41,854 bases of DNA from QHXQ01 sp036389375. GTDB lineage: Bacteria > Acidobacteriota > Blastocatellia > Pyrinomonadales > Pyrinomonadaceae. Location of the stretch: positions 1 to 41,854 of the forward strand of contig DASVQA010000146.1 in the NCBI GenBank assembly GCA_036389375.1, read 5' to 3'. Shown piece by piece: positions 21,785 through 28,894 of this stretch (position 1 is the first letter of the stretch; each line of letters starts with the position of its first letter). Below the pieces are notes generated by a model. That model searched no databases. It saw nothing but the letters and a program-made list of their open reading frames with translations, and had not been told where the DNA came from. Made by a program: the position numbers and the translations under genes.

Positions 21785-23298
21785 TGCTTGAGCTACGCAA
21801 CATCACGAAGCGTTTCGGCGACGTGCTGGCGAACGATCAGGTCAACATCGTGGTCAAGCCGGGCACGATTCACGCCATCGTGGGCGAAAACGGCGCGGGC
21901 AAATCTACCGCCATGCGGATCGCCTACGGCTTCTACACGGCGGACGAGGGCGAGATCGTCATTGACGGCCAGCCGCGCCGCATACAGTCGCCGCACGATG
22001 CCATTGCCTTAGGCGTCGGCATGGTGCATCAACACTTCATGCTGATCGAGCCGATGACCGTCGCGGAGAACATCGTGCTCGGCGCAGAACCGGGCGGCGC
22101 GGTCGCGCTTGATCTGAATCAGGCGGCCAAGCGGGTGCGTGCGCTCTCGGAAGATTTCCGGCTGGCGATTGACCCGCAGGCGATCATCGAGCACCTGTCG
22201 GTCGGGCAGCAGCAGCGCGTCGAGTTGCTGAAGGCGCTCTACCGCGAGGCGCGGCTGTTGATTCTGGACGAGCCGACGGCGGTGCTCACGCCGCAGGAGG
22301 TCGAAGAACTGTTCGCCATCCTGCGCCGCATGCGCGAGCAAGGGAAGACCGTTGTCATCATCACGCACAAGCTGTCGGAGGTGCTTGCCATCTCGGACGA
22401 AGTGACGGTGATGCGCGATGGGCGCGTCGTCGGGCAGGTCGAGACGAGCAAGACGGACGCGGCGGAACTTGCACGCCTGATGGTCGGGCGCGACGTGCTG
22501 CTGCGCGTCGAGAAGCCGCCCGCCGACGCGGGCGAAGTCGTGCTGCGCGTCGAGCACCTGTCTGTGAGCGGGCGCGACGGCACGCGGCGGCTCAAGGGCA
22601 TCTCGTTTCAGGTGCGCGCGGGCGAGATCGTCGGGCTGGCGGGCGTGGAGGGGAACGGGCAGACGGAGCTAATCGAGGCGCTCGCGGGGCTTGTCCCGCC
22701 GGGGCAGCTAAGCGGCGTCATCAACTATCTGGGGCAGGACATCGCACGCAGAGACGCACGCGCGCGGCGCGAACTCGGCATCGCGCACATCCCCGAAGAT
22801 CGGCATCGGCGCGGGCTGCTGCTGGATTTCGACCTCACCGAAAACGCCGTGCTCGGCGTCCATTATCGCCCGCCCATCTCGGCGGGTCTCGGCGGCGTGC
22901 TCATGAGCGACAGCGCGATGCGCCAGCGCACGCGCGCCATCATCGAAGACTTCGACGTGCGCCCCGCGAACCCGGCGCTCGCGGCGCGCTCGCTCTCCGG
23001 CGGCAACCAGCAGAAGCTGATCATCGGACGCGAGTTTGTGCTGCAACCAAAACTGCTCCTCGTCTCGCAGCCGACGCGCGGCGTGGACATCGGCGCAATT
23101 GAGTTCATCCACCGCAAACTCGTGCGCCTGCGCGACGAAGGCTGCGCCGTGCTGCTTGTCTCCGCCGAGCTTGAAGAAGTGACGGCGCTGGCCGACCGTC
23201 TGCTCGTCATCCACGACGGCGCGCTCGTCGGCGAAGTCGATCCAGTGCGCACGACCGTCGAAGAGATCGGTCTGCTGATGACCGGCGGGCACAAGTAG
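21784..23298 (+). CDS. Nucleoside ABC importer, double ATP-binding protein
   Basis: The ATPase of a BMP-type nucleoside importer (NupA/YufO-like). Two ABC domains are fused in 504 residues. Domain 1 has Walker A GENGAGKST (about 36-44), Q-loop HQHFMLIEPMTVAENI, signature LSVGQQQRVELLKAL (about 139-153) and Walker B LLILDEPTAVLTP. Domain 2 has a degenerate Walker A GVEGNGQTELIEALAG (about 287-302), signature LSGGNQQKLIIGREF, and LLLVSQPTRGVD, where the usual catalytic Glu is replaced, as is common in this sugar/nucleoside class. Only domain 1 therefore looks fully catalytic. It overlaps the preceding gene by one base. The partner permeases are at 24139 and 25251. Confidence 0.94.
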   Translation: MLELRNITKRFGDVLANDQVNIVVKPGTIHAIVGENGAGKSTAMRIAYGFYTADEGEIVIDGQPRRIQSPHDAIALGVGMVHQHFMLIEPMTVAENIVLGAEPGGAVALDLNQAAKRVRALSEDFRLAIDPQAIIEHLSVGQQQRVELLKALYREARLLILDEPTAVLTPQEVEELFAILRRMREQGKTVVIITHKLSEVLAISDEVTVMRDGRVVGQVETSKTDAAELARLMVGRDVLLRVEKPPADAGEVVLRVEHLSVSGRDGTRRLKGISFQVRAGEIVGLAGVEGNGQTELIEALAGLVPPGQLSGVINYLGQDIARRDARARRELGIAHIPEDRHRRGLLLDFDLTENAVLGVHYRPPISAGLGGVLMSDSAMRQRTRAIIEDFDVRPANPALAARSLSGGNQQKLIIGREFVLQPKLLLVSQPTRGVDIGAIEFIHRKLVRLRDEGCAVLLVSAELEEVTALADRLLVIHDGALVGEVDPVRTTVEEIGLLMTGGHK

Positions 23299-23348
23299 GG
23301 ACGACGGAGCATGAGCGGGGCGTGGGAGCAAACGTGCAGAGGTAGTTG

Positions 23349-24011
23349 ATGGCTGACATCAAGGTTTATCTGAACAAATTCAGCGAGGGCGGTGGGCGCG
23401 TGTTTGCGCGCGCGCTCGAAGAGGCGCGGCGGCGCGAGCAGAACTGCGTCGTCACAGAGCACCTGATCGCGGCGCTCGTCGAAATCGAAGCCGGCTCGTT
23501 TGATGCGGTGCTGGCCAACATGCAGGTTGAGCGCGCCGCCTTTCAAGCCGTTCTGGAACAACGCCTCGCTGCGGGGCCGCGCTACACGGGGCGCGGCGTG
23601 CGGCTCGCGCCGGAGACGATTGAGGTCTGCAAGCTGGCGCTCAGGCGCGCGGAGAGTTATCGCCGCCGGAAGATCGAGCCGGTTGATCTGTTGGTCGCGC
23701 TGGCGCTGCACGGCCCGGCCAATCTGTTCAGCCTGCTCGGCCCGCTCGGCGTCACCCCGGCAACCATCGTGAAGACTGTGCTCGACTTTGAAACCGCCGT
23801 CGAGGTGGCGCGCGTGCTTGCGCCGACCGGCGCGCAACTGATCGGGCGCGCGGTACGCATCAAGTCCGGCCCGTTCGCCAGCTTCACGGGTTTCATCGCC
23901 AACGTGAATCAGCCAAAGGAGAAGCTGGAAGTCGGCGTGGCGATCTTCGGCCACCGGAAGTTTATCGAACTATCGCCGGACGACATCGAGTTTCTGGACT
24001 TCAAGAAGTAG
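23349..24011 (+). CDS. Clp-N repeat plus KOW-like domain fusion protein
   Basis: A 220-residue protein with an unusual layout. Residues about 5-145 match the double Clp N-terminal helical repeat (ALEEARRREQNCVVTEHLIA, then LALRRAESYRRRKIEPVDLL), which in ClpA/ClpC binds adaptors or substrates; no AAA+ ATPase follows. Residues about 165-215 resemble the NusG C-terminal KOW barrel: GRAVRIKSGPFASFTGFIAN then LEVGVAIFGHRKFIELSPDD. It is therefore neither a Clp chaperone nor NusG. AGAGG lies 6 nt before ATG 23349; a TTG one codon earlier is less likely. It interrupts the importer operon between the ATPase and first permease, and repeat E covers its stop codon. Its job is unknown; linking transcription or ribosomes to protein quality control is only a guess. 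Confidence 0.8.
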   Translation: MADIKVYLNKFSEGGGRVFARALEEARRREQNCVVTEHLIAALVEIEAGSFDAVLANMQVERAAFQAVLEQRLAAGPRYTGRGVRLAPETIEVCKLALRRAESYRRRKIEPVDLLVALALHGPANLFSLLGPLGVTPATIVKTVLDFETAVEVARVLAPTGAQLIGRAVRIKSGPFASFTGFIANVNQPKEKLEVGVAIFGHRKFIELSPDDIEFLDFKK

Positions 24012-24135
24012 TCGGTAGCCAGTAGCCAGTAGTCAGTAGCAGAAACATGGCTGACGTTGCTGGCTGGCGGCTAAGCGCGAAGGACGCGCACGCTAAAAAC
24101 CTACTGACTACTGACTGCTGGCGACTGACTACTTC
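24006..24135. repeat. Heptad inverted repeat E (Clp-N/KOW-permease gap)
   Basis: The left arm reads GTAGTCG, GTAGCCA, GTAGCCA, GTAGTCA, GTAGCAG (24008-24042), starting in the last codons of the upstream gene and including its TAG stop. The right arm (about 24101-24135), read on the other strand, gives GTAGTCA, GTCGCCA, GCAGTCA, GTAGTCA, GTAG. About 30 of 34 aligned bases match. A 58-nt spacer with its own short GC-rich pairing separates the arms. It ends 3 nt before the permease ATG at 24139. The word (GTAGYCA) differs from repeats A-D. Confidence 0.85.
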
Positions 24136-24138
24136 ATC

Positions 24139-25236
24139 ATGAAACTGCTCCGTGAACTGCTCTTTCCGCTCATCGCCGTGCTGGCCGCTTTTCTCGTCGG
24201 CGCGCTCATCGTGCTGCTCATCAAAGACGATCCCATTCTGACTTACAGACTCCTGATCGGCAGCGCGCTCTCTTGGCCCGACGGCATCGGCTACACGCTC
24301 TTTTATGCCACGCCGCTCATCTTCACCGGGCTGGCGGTCGCGGTCGCGTTTCGCTGCGGTCTCTTGAACATCGGGGCGGAGGGGCAACTCTACGTCGCCG
24401 CGTTTGCCGCCGCGTGGGTCGGCATCACATTTGGCGGGGTGGAAGGAAAATCGGTGGCGAATCTGTCGGCGTGGCTGCTCGTCCCGCTGGCGTGTCTGGC
24501 GGCGATCCTGATGGGCGCGTTGTGGGGCGCAATTCCGGGCGTGCTGAAGGCGAAGACCGGGGCGCACGAAGTCATCAACACGATCATGATGAACTTCATC
24601 GCGCTCGCGCTCGTCAGTTGGCTGACGCAGTACCACTACAAGGCGCAGGGGGATCCGATCTTGCAGACCGTGCCGACCGGCGCGGCCGCGCACATCCCCC
24701 GGCTCGGCACGTTCGTGCCGGGTTTGCCGGCACGCATCCCGCTCAACATCGCGTTTCTGCTCGCGCTCGTCGCGTGCGCGCTCGTCTATGTCTTTCTGTG
24801 GCGGACGAAGTGGGGCTACGAGATTCGCGCAACGGGTGCGAACCCTGCGGCGGCCGAATACGGCGGCATCTCGACGGCGCGCCAGATCGTACTGGCGATG
24901 GCCGTCTCCGGTGGCTTGGCCGGGATGGTCGGCATCAACGAAGTGCTCGGCTATCGTTATCGCTATTACGACAGTTTCTCGTCGGGCGTGGGTTATGGTT
25001 TCACAGGGATCGCGGTCGCGCTGCTGGGGCGCAACCACCCGGTCGGCGTGATCTTCGCCGCGCTACTCTTCGGCGCGTTGCAGCGCGGGGCGCTGTTTGT
25101 AGACATCTTTACAACCAACGTGTCGAAAGATTTGGTCGCGGTCTTGCAGGCGCTGGTCATTCTGTTCGTCGCGGCCGAGGCGTTGTTCCGCGGCCGGTTC
25201 AACCGCTTCGGCCTGCTCAAACGATCTAAAATCTAA
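24139..25236 (+). CDS. Nucleoside ABC importer permease 1
   Basis: Membrane subunit of the BMP-type importer (NupB/YufP-like, BPD_transp_2 superfamily). The 365-residue length is typical of the first permease, and about 9-10 hydrophobic helices are visible, from LLFPLIAVLAAFLVGALIVLL. Family elements are FTGLAVAVAFRCGLLNIGAEGQ, AKTGAHEVINTIMMNFIA (cytoplasmic coupling region), IRATGANPAAAEYGGIS and GYGFTGIAVALLGRNHPVGV. It has no Shine-Dalgarno: the CT-rich arm of repeat E is directly upstream. The second permease begins 15 nt after its stop. The specificity assigned to the system (nucleosides) rests on the BMP lipoprotein and on the salvage enzymes around it. Confidence 0.93.
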   Translation: MKLLRELLFPLIAVLAAFLVGALIVLLIKDDPILTYRLLIGSALSWPDGIGYTLFYATPLIFTGLAVAVAFRCGLLNIGAEGQLYVAAFAAAWVGITFGGVEGKSVANLSAWLLVPLACLAAILMGALWGAIPGVLKAKTGAHEVINTIMMNFIALALVSWLTQYHYKAQGDPILQTVPTGAAAHIPRLGTFVPGLPARIPLNIAFLLALVACALVYVFLWRTKWGYEIRATGANPAAAEYGGISTARQIVLAMAVSGGLAGMVGINEVLGYRYRYYDSFSSGVGYGFTGIAVALLGRNHPVGVIFAALLFGALQRGALFVDIFTTNVSKDLVAVLQALVILFVAAEALFRGRFNRFGLLKRSKI

Positions 25237-25250
25237 TTGGATAGCACACG

Positions 25251-26123
25251 ATGAACGAACTGTTCAGCATCGGGCTGATCTATTCAACGATTCGCACGGC
25301 GACGCCGCTCTTGCTGGCGGCGCTCGGCGGGTTGTACTCGGAGCGCGCGGGCGTCATCAACATCGCGCTCGAAGGCTTGATGCTCGCGGGCGCGTTCACT
25401 GCGGCCGCCGTCACGCACTACACGCACAACCCCGTGATCGGTCTGGCGGCAGGCATGGGCGCGGGACTGTTCATCGCCGCGATTCACGCGCTGGTCTGCA
25501 TCCGTTTCAAAGCGGATCAGGTAGTGAGCGGGATGGCGATCAATATCTTGATGATCGGCGTGCCGGCGCTCTTGAGCGGGGCGCTCTTTGAATCGACGGG
25601 CGCGACGCCGCAGATTCCGCTGGCCGATCTGCTACGCCGTGCGCCGGTCGTGATCGCGTTCGCGCTCGTGCCCGTCACGTGGTACGTACTCTATCGCACG
25701 CCGTTCGGGCTGCGCCTGCGCGCGGTGGGCGAAAACCCGGAAGCGGCGGACGCGGCGGGCGTGAGCGTCGCAGGCGTGCGCTACGCGGGCGTGCTGCTGA
25801 GCGGCGCGCTCGCGGCCATCGGGGGCGCGTACCTATCCATCGGACAGTCGTCGCTCTTTACGCGCAACATGACGGCGGGGCGCGGCTTTATCGCCCTCGC
25901 CGCGCTCATCTTCGGCAAGTGGCGACCCGTGCAGACGATGCTTGCGTGTCTGTTGTTCGGCTTCGCGGAGGCCGTGTCGATCCAGATGCAGGGCGTCGTG
26001 CGTATCCCCGTGCAGTTCATCCAGATCGTGCCTTACGTGTTGACGATGATCGTGCTCGCCGGGTTCATCGGTCAGAGTCGCGCCCCGCGCGCGCTCGGTA
26101 TCCCGTACCAGAAGGAGAAGTAG
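25251..26123 (+). CDS. Nucleoside ABC importer permease 2
   Basis: Second membrane subunit (NupC/YufQ-like). The 290-residue protein has about 8 hydrophobic helices. It opens IRTATPLLLAALGGLYSERAG and continues with GVINIALEGLMLAGAF, the standard pattern of the second permease, then FKADQVVSGMAINILMIGVPALL, LRLRAVGENPEAADAAGVSV and TAGRGFIALAALIFGKWRP. It pairs with the product of the preceding gene to form the channel. The ATG is 15 nt after the previous stop and lacks a clear ribosome binding site, suggesting coupling. Purine nucleoside phosphorylase follows after 57 nt. Confidence 0.93.
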   Translation: MNELFSIGLIYSTIRTATPLLLAALGGLYSERAGVINIALEGLMLAGAFTAAAVTHYTHNPVIGLAAGMGAGLFIAAIHALVCIRFKADQVVSGMAINILMIGVPALLSGALFESTGATPQIPLADLLRRAPVVIAFALVPVTWYVLYRTPFGLRLRAVGENPEAADAAGVSVAGVRYAGVLLSGALAAIGGAYLSIGQSSLFTRNMTAGRGFIALAALIFGKWRPVQTMLACLLFGFAEAVSIQMQGVVRIPVQFIQIVPYVLTMIVLAGFIGQSRAPRALGIPYQKEK

Positions 26124-26180
26124 GCAGTTGCAAAGAACAACGCGCGCTTTAACTGCCGCCCGCCCGCTGCCGGCTATCTA

Positions 26181-27038
26181 ATGTCAATGATGTCCGAACA
26201 ATTAAGTCCGGAGACGCTCTACGAACGGGCCGCACACGCGGCGCGCGTCGTCCGTGCGCGTTGGCCCTTTGAGCCGCGCGTGGCCATCATCTTGGGCAGC
26301 GGGCTGGGCGCGTTCGCCGACGATCTCACGGACGCAGCGGCGCTCGACTACGCAGAGATTCCCGGGTTCGCCCGCTCGACCGTCGAAGGGCACGCGGGGC
26401 GACTTGTCTGCGGCACGGTTGACGGCGTCCCGGTCGCGGCCATGCAGGGCCGCTTTCACTACTACGAAGGCTACGACTGGGAGCAGGTCACGTTCCCCGT
26501 GCGTGTGCTGGGGCTGCTCGGCATCAAGGCGCTGGTGCTGACGAACGCGGCGGGCGGTTTGAACAACAGTCTGCGGCAAGGCTCGCTCATGCTCATCAGC
26601 GACCATCTGAACCTGCTCGGCGCGAACCCCTTGCGCGGCCCAAACGACCCGCGCTTCGGCCCGCGTTTCCCCGACCTCTCCGAAGTCTACGACCGCGAGT
26701 TTCAGGAGACGGCCATTCACGAAGCCCACGCGCTGAAACTGGAACTGCGGCGCGGCATCTACGCGGCGCTGTCAGGCCCAAGCTACGAGACGCCCGCCGA
26801 GATACGCATGCTGCGCGCGCTCGGCGCGGACGCCGTCGGCATGTCCACCGTGCCCGAAGCCATCGTCGCGCGTCACATGGGGCTGAAGGTGCTCGGCGTC
26901 TCCTGCATCACCAACATGGCTGCGGGCGTGAGCGACCAGCCGATTGACCACGCCGAAGTAATGGAGACGGGCGCACGCGTGCGCGAAACCTTTACGGGTT
27001 TGCTGCGGCGCACGCTCCCGAAGTTAAATGTCGCGTAA
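26181..27038 (+). CDS. punA: Purine nucleoside phosphorylase
   Basis: Phosphorolysis of guanosine or inosine (and deoxy forms) to base and ribose 1-phosphate. It belongs to the trimeric high-molecular-mass class of about 275-290 residues: VAIILGSGLGAFADDL near residue 35, GHAGRLVCG, AMQGRFHYYEGYDW, LVLTNAAGGLN (phosphate and base site), SGPSYETPAEIRMLRALGAD and VLGVSCITNMAAG. The conserved Glu in SYETPAE and Asn in TNMAAG are those expected for 6-oxopurine binding. ATG 26181 is used; ATGs at 26187 and 26190 are alternatives. The uridine kinase gene follows, with 34 nt between this stop and the preferred kinase start. Confidence 0.95.
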   Translation: MSMMSEQLSPETLYERAAHAARVVRARWPFEPRVAIILGSGLGAFADDLTDAAALDYAEIPGFARSTVEGHAGRLVCGTVDGVPVAAMQGRFHYYEGYDWEQVTFPVRVLGLLGIKALVLTNAAGGLNNSLRQGSLMLISDHLNLLGANPLRGPNDPRFGPRFPDLSEVYDREFQETAIHEAHALKLELRRGIYAALSGPSYETPAEIRMLRALGADAVGMSTVPEAIVARHMGLKVLGVSCITNMAAGVSDQPIDHAEVMETGARVRETFTGLLRRTLPKLNVA

Positions 27039-27072
27039 AGACTATTGGGCGAAGGCGACTCTACTACCTGTT

Positions 27073-27711
27073 ATGATCATTGGCATCTGCGGCGGCACAG
27101 GCTCTGGTAAGACGACGGTGGCTAACAAGATTCTCGAATCTGTTAGCACGAACGACGTGGCCTTCTTGCAGCAGGATTCCTATTACCGCAACCGCGCCGA
27201 GTTGCCGCTCGATTACCGGCAACAGGTCAACTTCGATCACCCGGACGCGATTGACAACGACCTGCTCATCGAACATCTGCGCGCTTTGAAAGCGGGACAG
27301 GCGGTGGCGCTCCCGCTCTACGATTTCAAGCAGCACGTGCGTCTGCCTGAGACGGAGCGCGTCGAGCCGAAACTGATCATCATCCTCGAAGGCATCCTCA
27401 TCTTCGCCGAGCCGCGTCTGCTCGCCGAGATGGACATCAAGGTCTTCGTGGACACGCCCGACGACATACGTTTTATTCGGCGGCTGCGCCGCGACGTGGC
27501 AGAGCGCGGACGCACCGTGGATTCCGTTATCGAACAGTATCTGGCGACCGTGCGCCCGATGCACATGCAGTTCGTCGAGCCGTCGAAGCGGCTGGCGGAC
27601 GTGATCATTCCCGAAGGCGGGCACAATCTGGTGAGCATAGACCTGCTGAGCGGCAAGATACGCGAGCGGTTGGCGCATGAACGCACGCGCGGCCGGGCGC
27701 AGTTGGTCTGA
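27073..27711 (+). CDS. udk: Uridine kinase
   Basis: Phosphorylates uridine and cytidine to UMP and CMP. The ATG at 27073 gives the family start MIIGICGGTGSGKTTVANKI, with the P-loop (GGTGSGKTT) at residues 5-13, and a length of 212, close to the usual 205-215. An upstream in-frame ATG at 27028 would overlap punA by 11 nt and add a non-conserved segment, so it is disfavoured. Other landmarks are LQQDSYYRNR, VNFDHPDAIDNDLL (the Asp-His-Pro motif), LPLYDFKQH and LEGILIFAEPRL, then VDTPDDIRFIRRLRRD. Together with the cytidine deaminase it completes pyrimidine salvage in this block. Confidence 0.95.
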   Translation: MIIGICGGTGSGKTTVANKILESVSTNDVAFLQQDSYYRNRAELPLDYRQQVNFDHPDAIDNDLLIEHLRALKAGQAVALPLYDFKQHVRLPETERVEPKLIIILEGILIFAEPRLLAEMDIKVFVDTPDDIRFIRRLRRDVAERGRTVDSVIEQYLATVRPMHMQFVEPSKRLADVIIPEGGHNLVSIDLLSGKIRERLAHERTRGRAQLV

Positions 27712-27717
27712 GCGTGC

Positions 27718-28161
27718 ATGCGAGAGGAGCGAGAAAAGGGTTTGAGCGTTAAGATCGAGCAAGAGATCATCAAGGCCGCCACCGAAGCGCGCAACTGCGC
27801 GCTCGCGCAATTCTCCAAGTTCTGCGTCGGCGCGGCCCTCGAAGCCGGGGACGGGCACATCTACACCGGCTGCAATATCGAAAGCGCCGCTTATGAGTTG
27901 ACCATGTGCGCCGAGCGCGTGACCATCTGGAAGGCGCTCTCTGAGGGCGCGCGCCGCTTCACCCGCATCGCCGTTGTCGCCGACACGGAACGGCTCACGC
28001 CCCCCTGCGGCGCATGCCGCCAGATCATCTGGGAGTTCTGCGGCGACATCCCGGTCATCCTCGCCAACCTGCGCGGCGATACAGAGACCCTACAGATGCG
28101 CTACCTGCTGCCGCGCCCCTTCGATGCACAATTTCTAGAAGAGACGAGCAGCGAGAGTTAG
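27718..28161 (+). CDS. cdd: Cytidine deaminase
   Basis: Zinc enzyme that converts cytidine and deoxycytidine to uridine and deoxyuridine. The small tetrameric class is about 130-145 residues, as here. Substrate and zinc motifs are visible: CNIESAAYELTMCAERV (zinc Cys and catalytic Glu in CAE) and PPCGACRQIIWEF (two zinc Cys). FCVGAAL and the early AARNCALA-type segment fit the family. The start is uncertain: ATG 27718 has no ribosome binding site, while a TTG at 27742 follows AGAGGAG and AAAGGG and would give 139 residues, beginning LSVKIEQEII. It is the last gene of the nucleoside block; uridine kinase lies 6 nt upstream. Confidence 0.93.
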   Translation: MREEREKGLSVKIEQEIIKAATEARNCALAQFSKFCVGAALEAGDGHIYTGCNIESAAYELTMCAERVTIWKALSEGARRFTRIAVVADTERLTPPCGACRQIIWEFCGDIPVILANLRGDTETLQMRYLLPRPFDAQFLEETSSES

Positions 28162-28241
28162 GTCACGGTCTTGTTACAATTCAGGCATGCTTAACGCTTT
28201 ACCGCGCCTAACTCGCCTGAGCGTTCTGCTGTTCATATCTC

Positions 28242-28271
28242 TTGACCTTGCTCGGAACGCAGACGTAATCT
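28242..28271 (+). promoter_or_regulatory. Promoter of the DUF433 pair, probably leaderless
   Basis: TTGACC (28242-28247), 18 bp, TAATCT (28266-28271). Start of transcription is expected 6-7 nt further on, at or next to ATG 28278, so the message would have almost no leader. No Shine-Dalgarno lies before the ATG. Confidence 0.5.
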
Positions 28272-28277
28272 CAAGCT

Positions 28278-28505
28278 ATGAATTACCATGATTTTATTAC
28301 CATTGACCCGAACAAACGTGGCGGCAAGCCATGTGTGCGGGGCTTGCGGATCACGGTCTATGAGGTGCTGGAATATCTGGCTTCCGACATGACCGAAGAG
28401 GAAATCCTCGCAGACTTTCCCGACCTCACCCGCGCCGACTTGAAGGCGTGCATCGCCTTCGCGGCGGATCGTGAACGTAAGTTAGTGACTGTGCCGGCCG
28501 CATGA
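28278..28505 (+). CDS. DUF433-family antitoxin-like protein
   Basis: A 75-residue protein of the DUF433 family, which is often the antitoxin-like partner of a PIN-like protein. Typical elements are FITIDPNKRGGKPCVRGLRI, TVYEVLEYLASDMTEEEIL and FPDLTRADLKACIAFAADRE; the last part is a small helical domain thought to bind DNA or the toxin. The gene overlaps its partner by 4 nt (ATGA), the usual arrangement for these pairs. A sigma-70-like promoter directly precedes the start codon. The pair lies just after the nucleoside operon, possibly as an inserted accessory module. Antitoxin function is inferred from family and arrangement. Confidence 0.88.
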   Translation: MNYHDFITIDPNKRGGKPCVRGLRITVYEVLEYLASDMTEEEILADFPDLTRADLKACIAFAADRERKLVTVPAA

Positions 28506-28834
28506 AACTGTTGTTTGATGAGAACCTGTCGCCTCAGTTGGTGCGGCTGCTGGTCGATCTCTTCCCTGATTCGATACATGTGCGTGATGCCGGTTTGCAA
28601 GCGGCTGACGATCCCTCGGTTTGGGAGTATGCGAAGGCCAATGATCTGATCATCGTTTCCAAAGATTCCGATCTACATCAGCGCAGCTTTGTTTTCGGGC
28701 ATCCTCCGAAGGTAGTCTGGGTGCGGCTCGGGAACTGCTCGACTTCGGACGTGGCCCGATTATTGCGCCAGCATGTTGCCACAATCAGCACATTTTACGA
28801 CGACTCCTATGCCTCTTTCCTTAGCTTGTCCTAG
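28502..28834 (+). CDS. DUF5615 PIN-like toxin candidate
   Basis: A 110-residue PIN-like protein of the DUF5615 group. The N-terminus MKLLFDENLSPQLVRLL supplies the first acidic pair (Asp-Glu), and ANDLIIVSKDSDLHQRS has the second acidic cluster (KDSD), as expected of a PIN-fold nuclease. HVRDAGLQAADDPSVWEYA lies between them, and a conserved VVWVRLGNCSTSDVARLL follows. It is translated with the DUF433 gene through an ATGA overlap. RNase activity and toxicity are plausible from the fold but unproven for most of this family. The C-terminus is complete, with no sign of decay. Confidence 0.88.
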   Translation: MKLLFDENLSPQLVRLLVDLFPDSIHVRDAGLQAADDPSVWEYAKANDLIIVSKDSDLHQRSFVFGHPPKVVWVRLGNCSTSDVARLLRQHVATISTFYDDSYASFLSLS

Positions 28835-28894
28835 CAGACTGGACGAACCGGCACACACCTTGCGCGCGCAATTTATCGCTGAGACGAACAATCA

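Noticed and set aside
24001..25038. 345-codon minus-strand frame opposite permease 1
   Set aside because: Charged, low-complexity product that mirrors membrane-protein codons; no start signal or domain.
27028..27072. ATG 27028 as the uridine kinase start
   Set aside because: It adds 15 residues before the family N-terminus MIIGICGGTGSGKT and overlaps the purine phosphorylase gene. ATG 27073 gives normal length.
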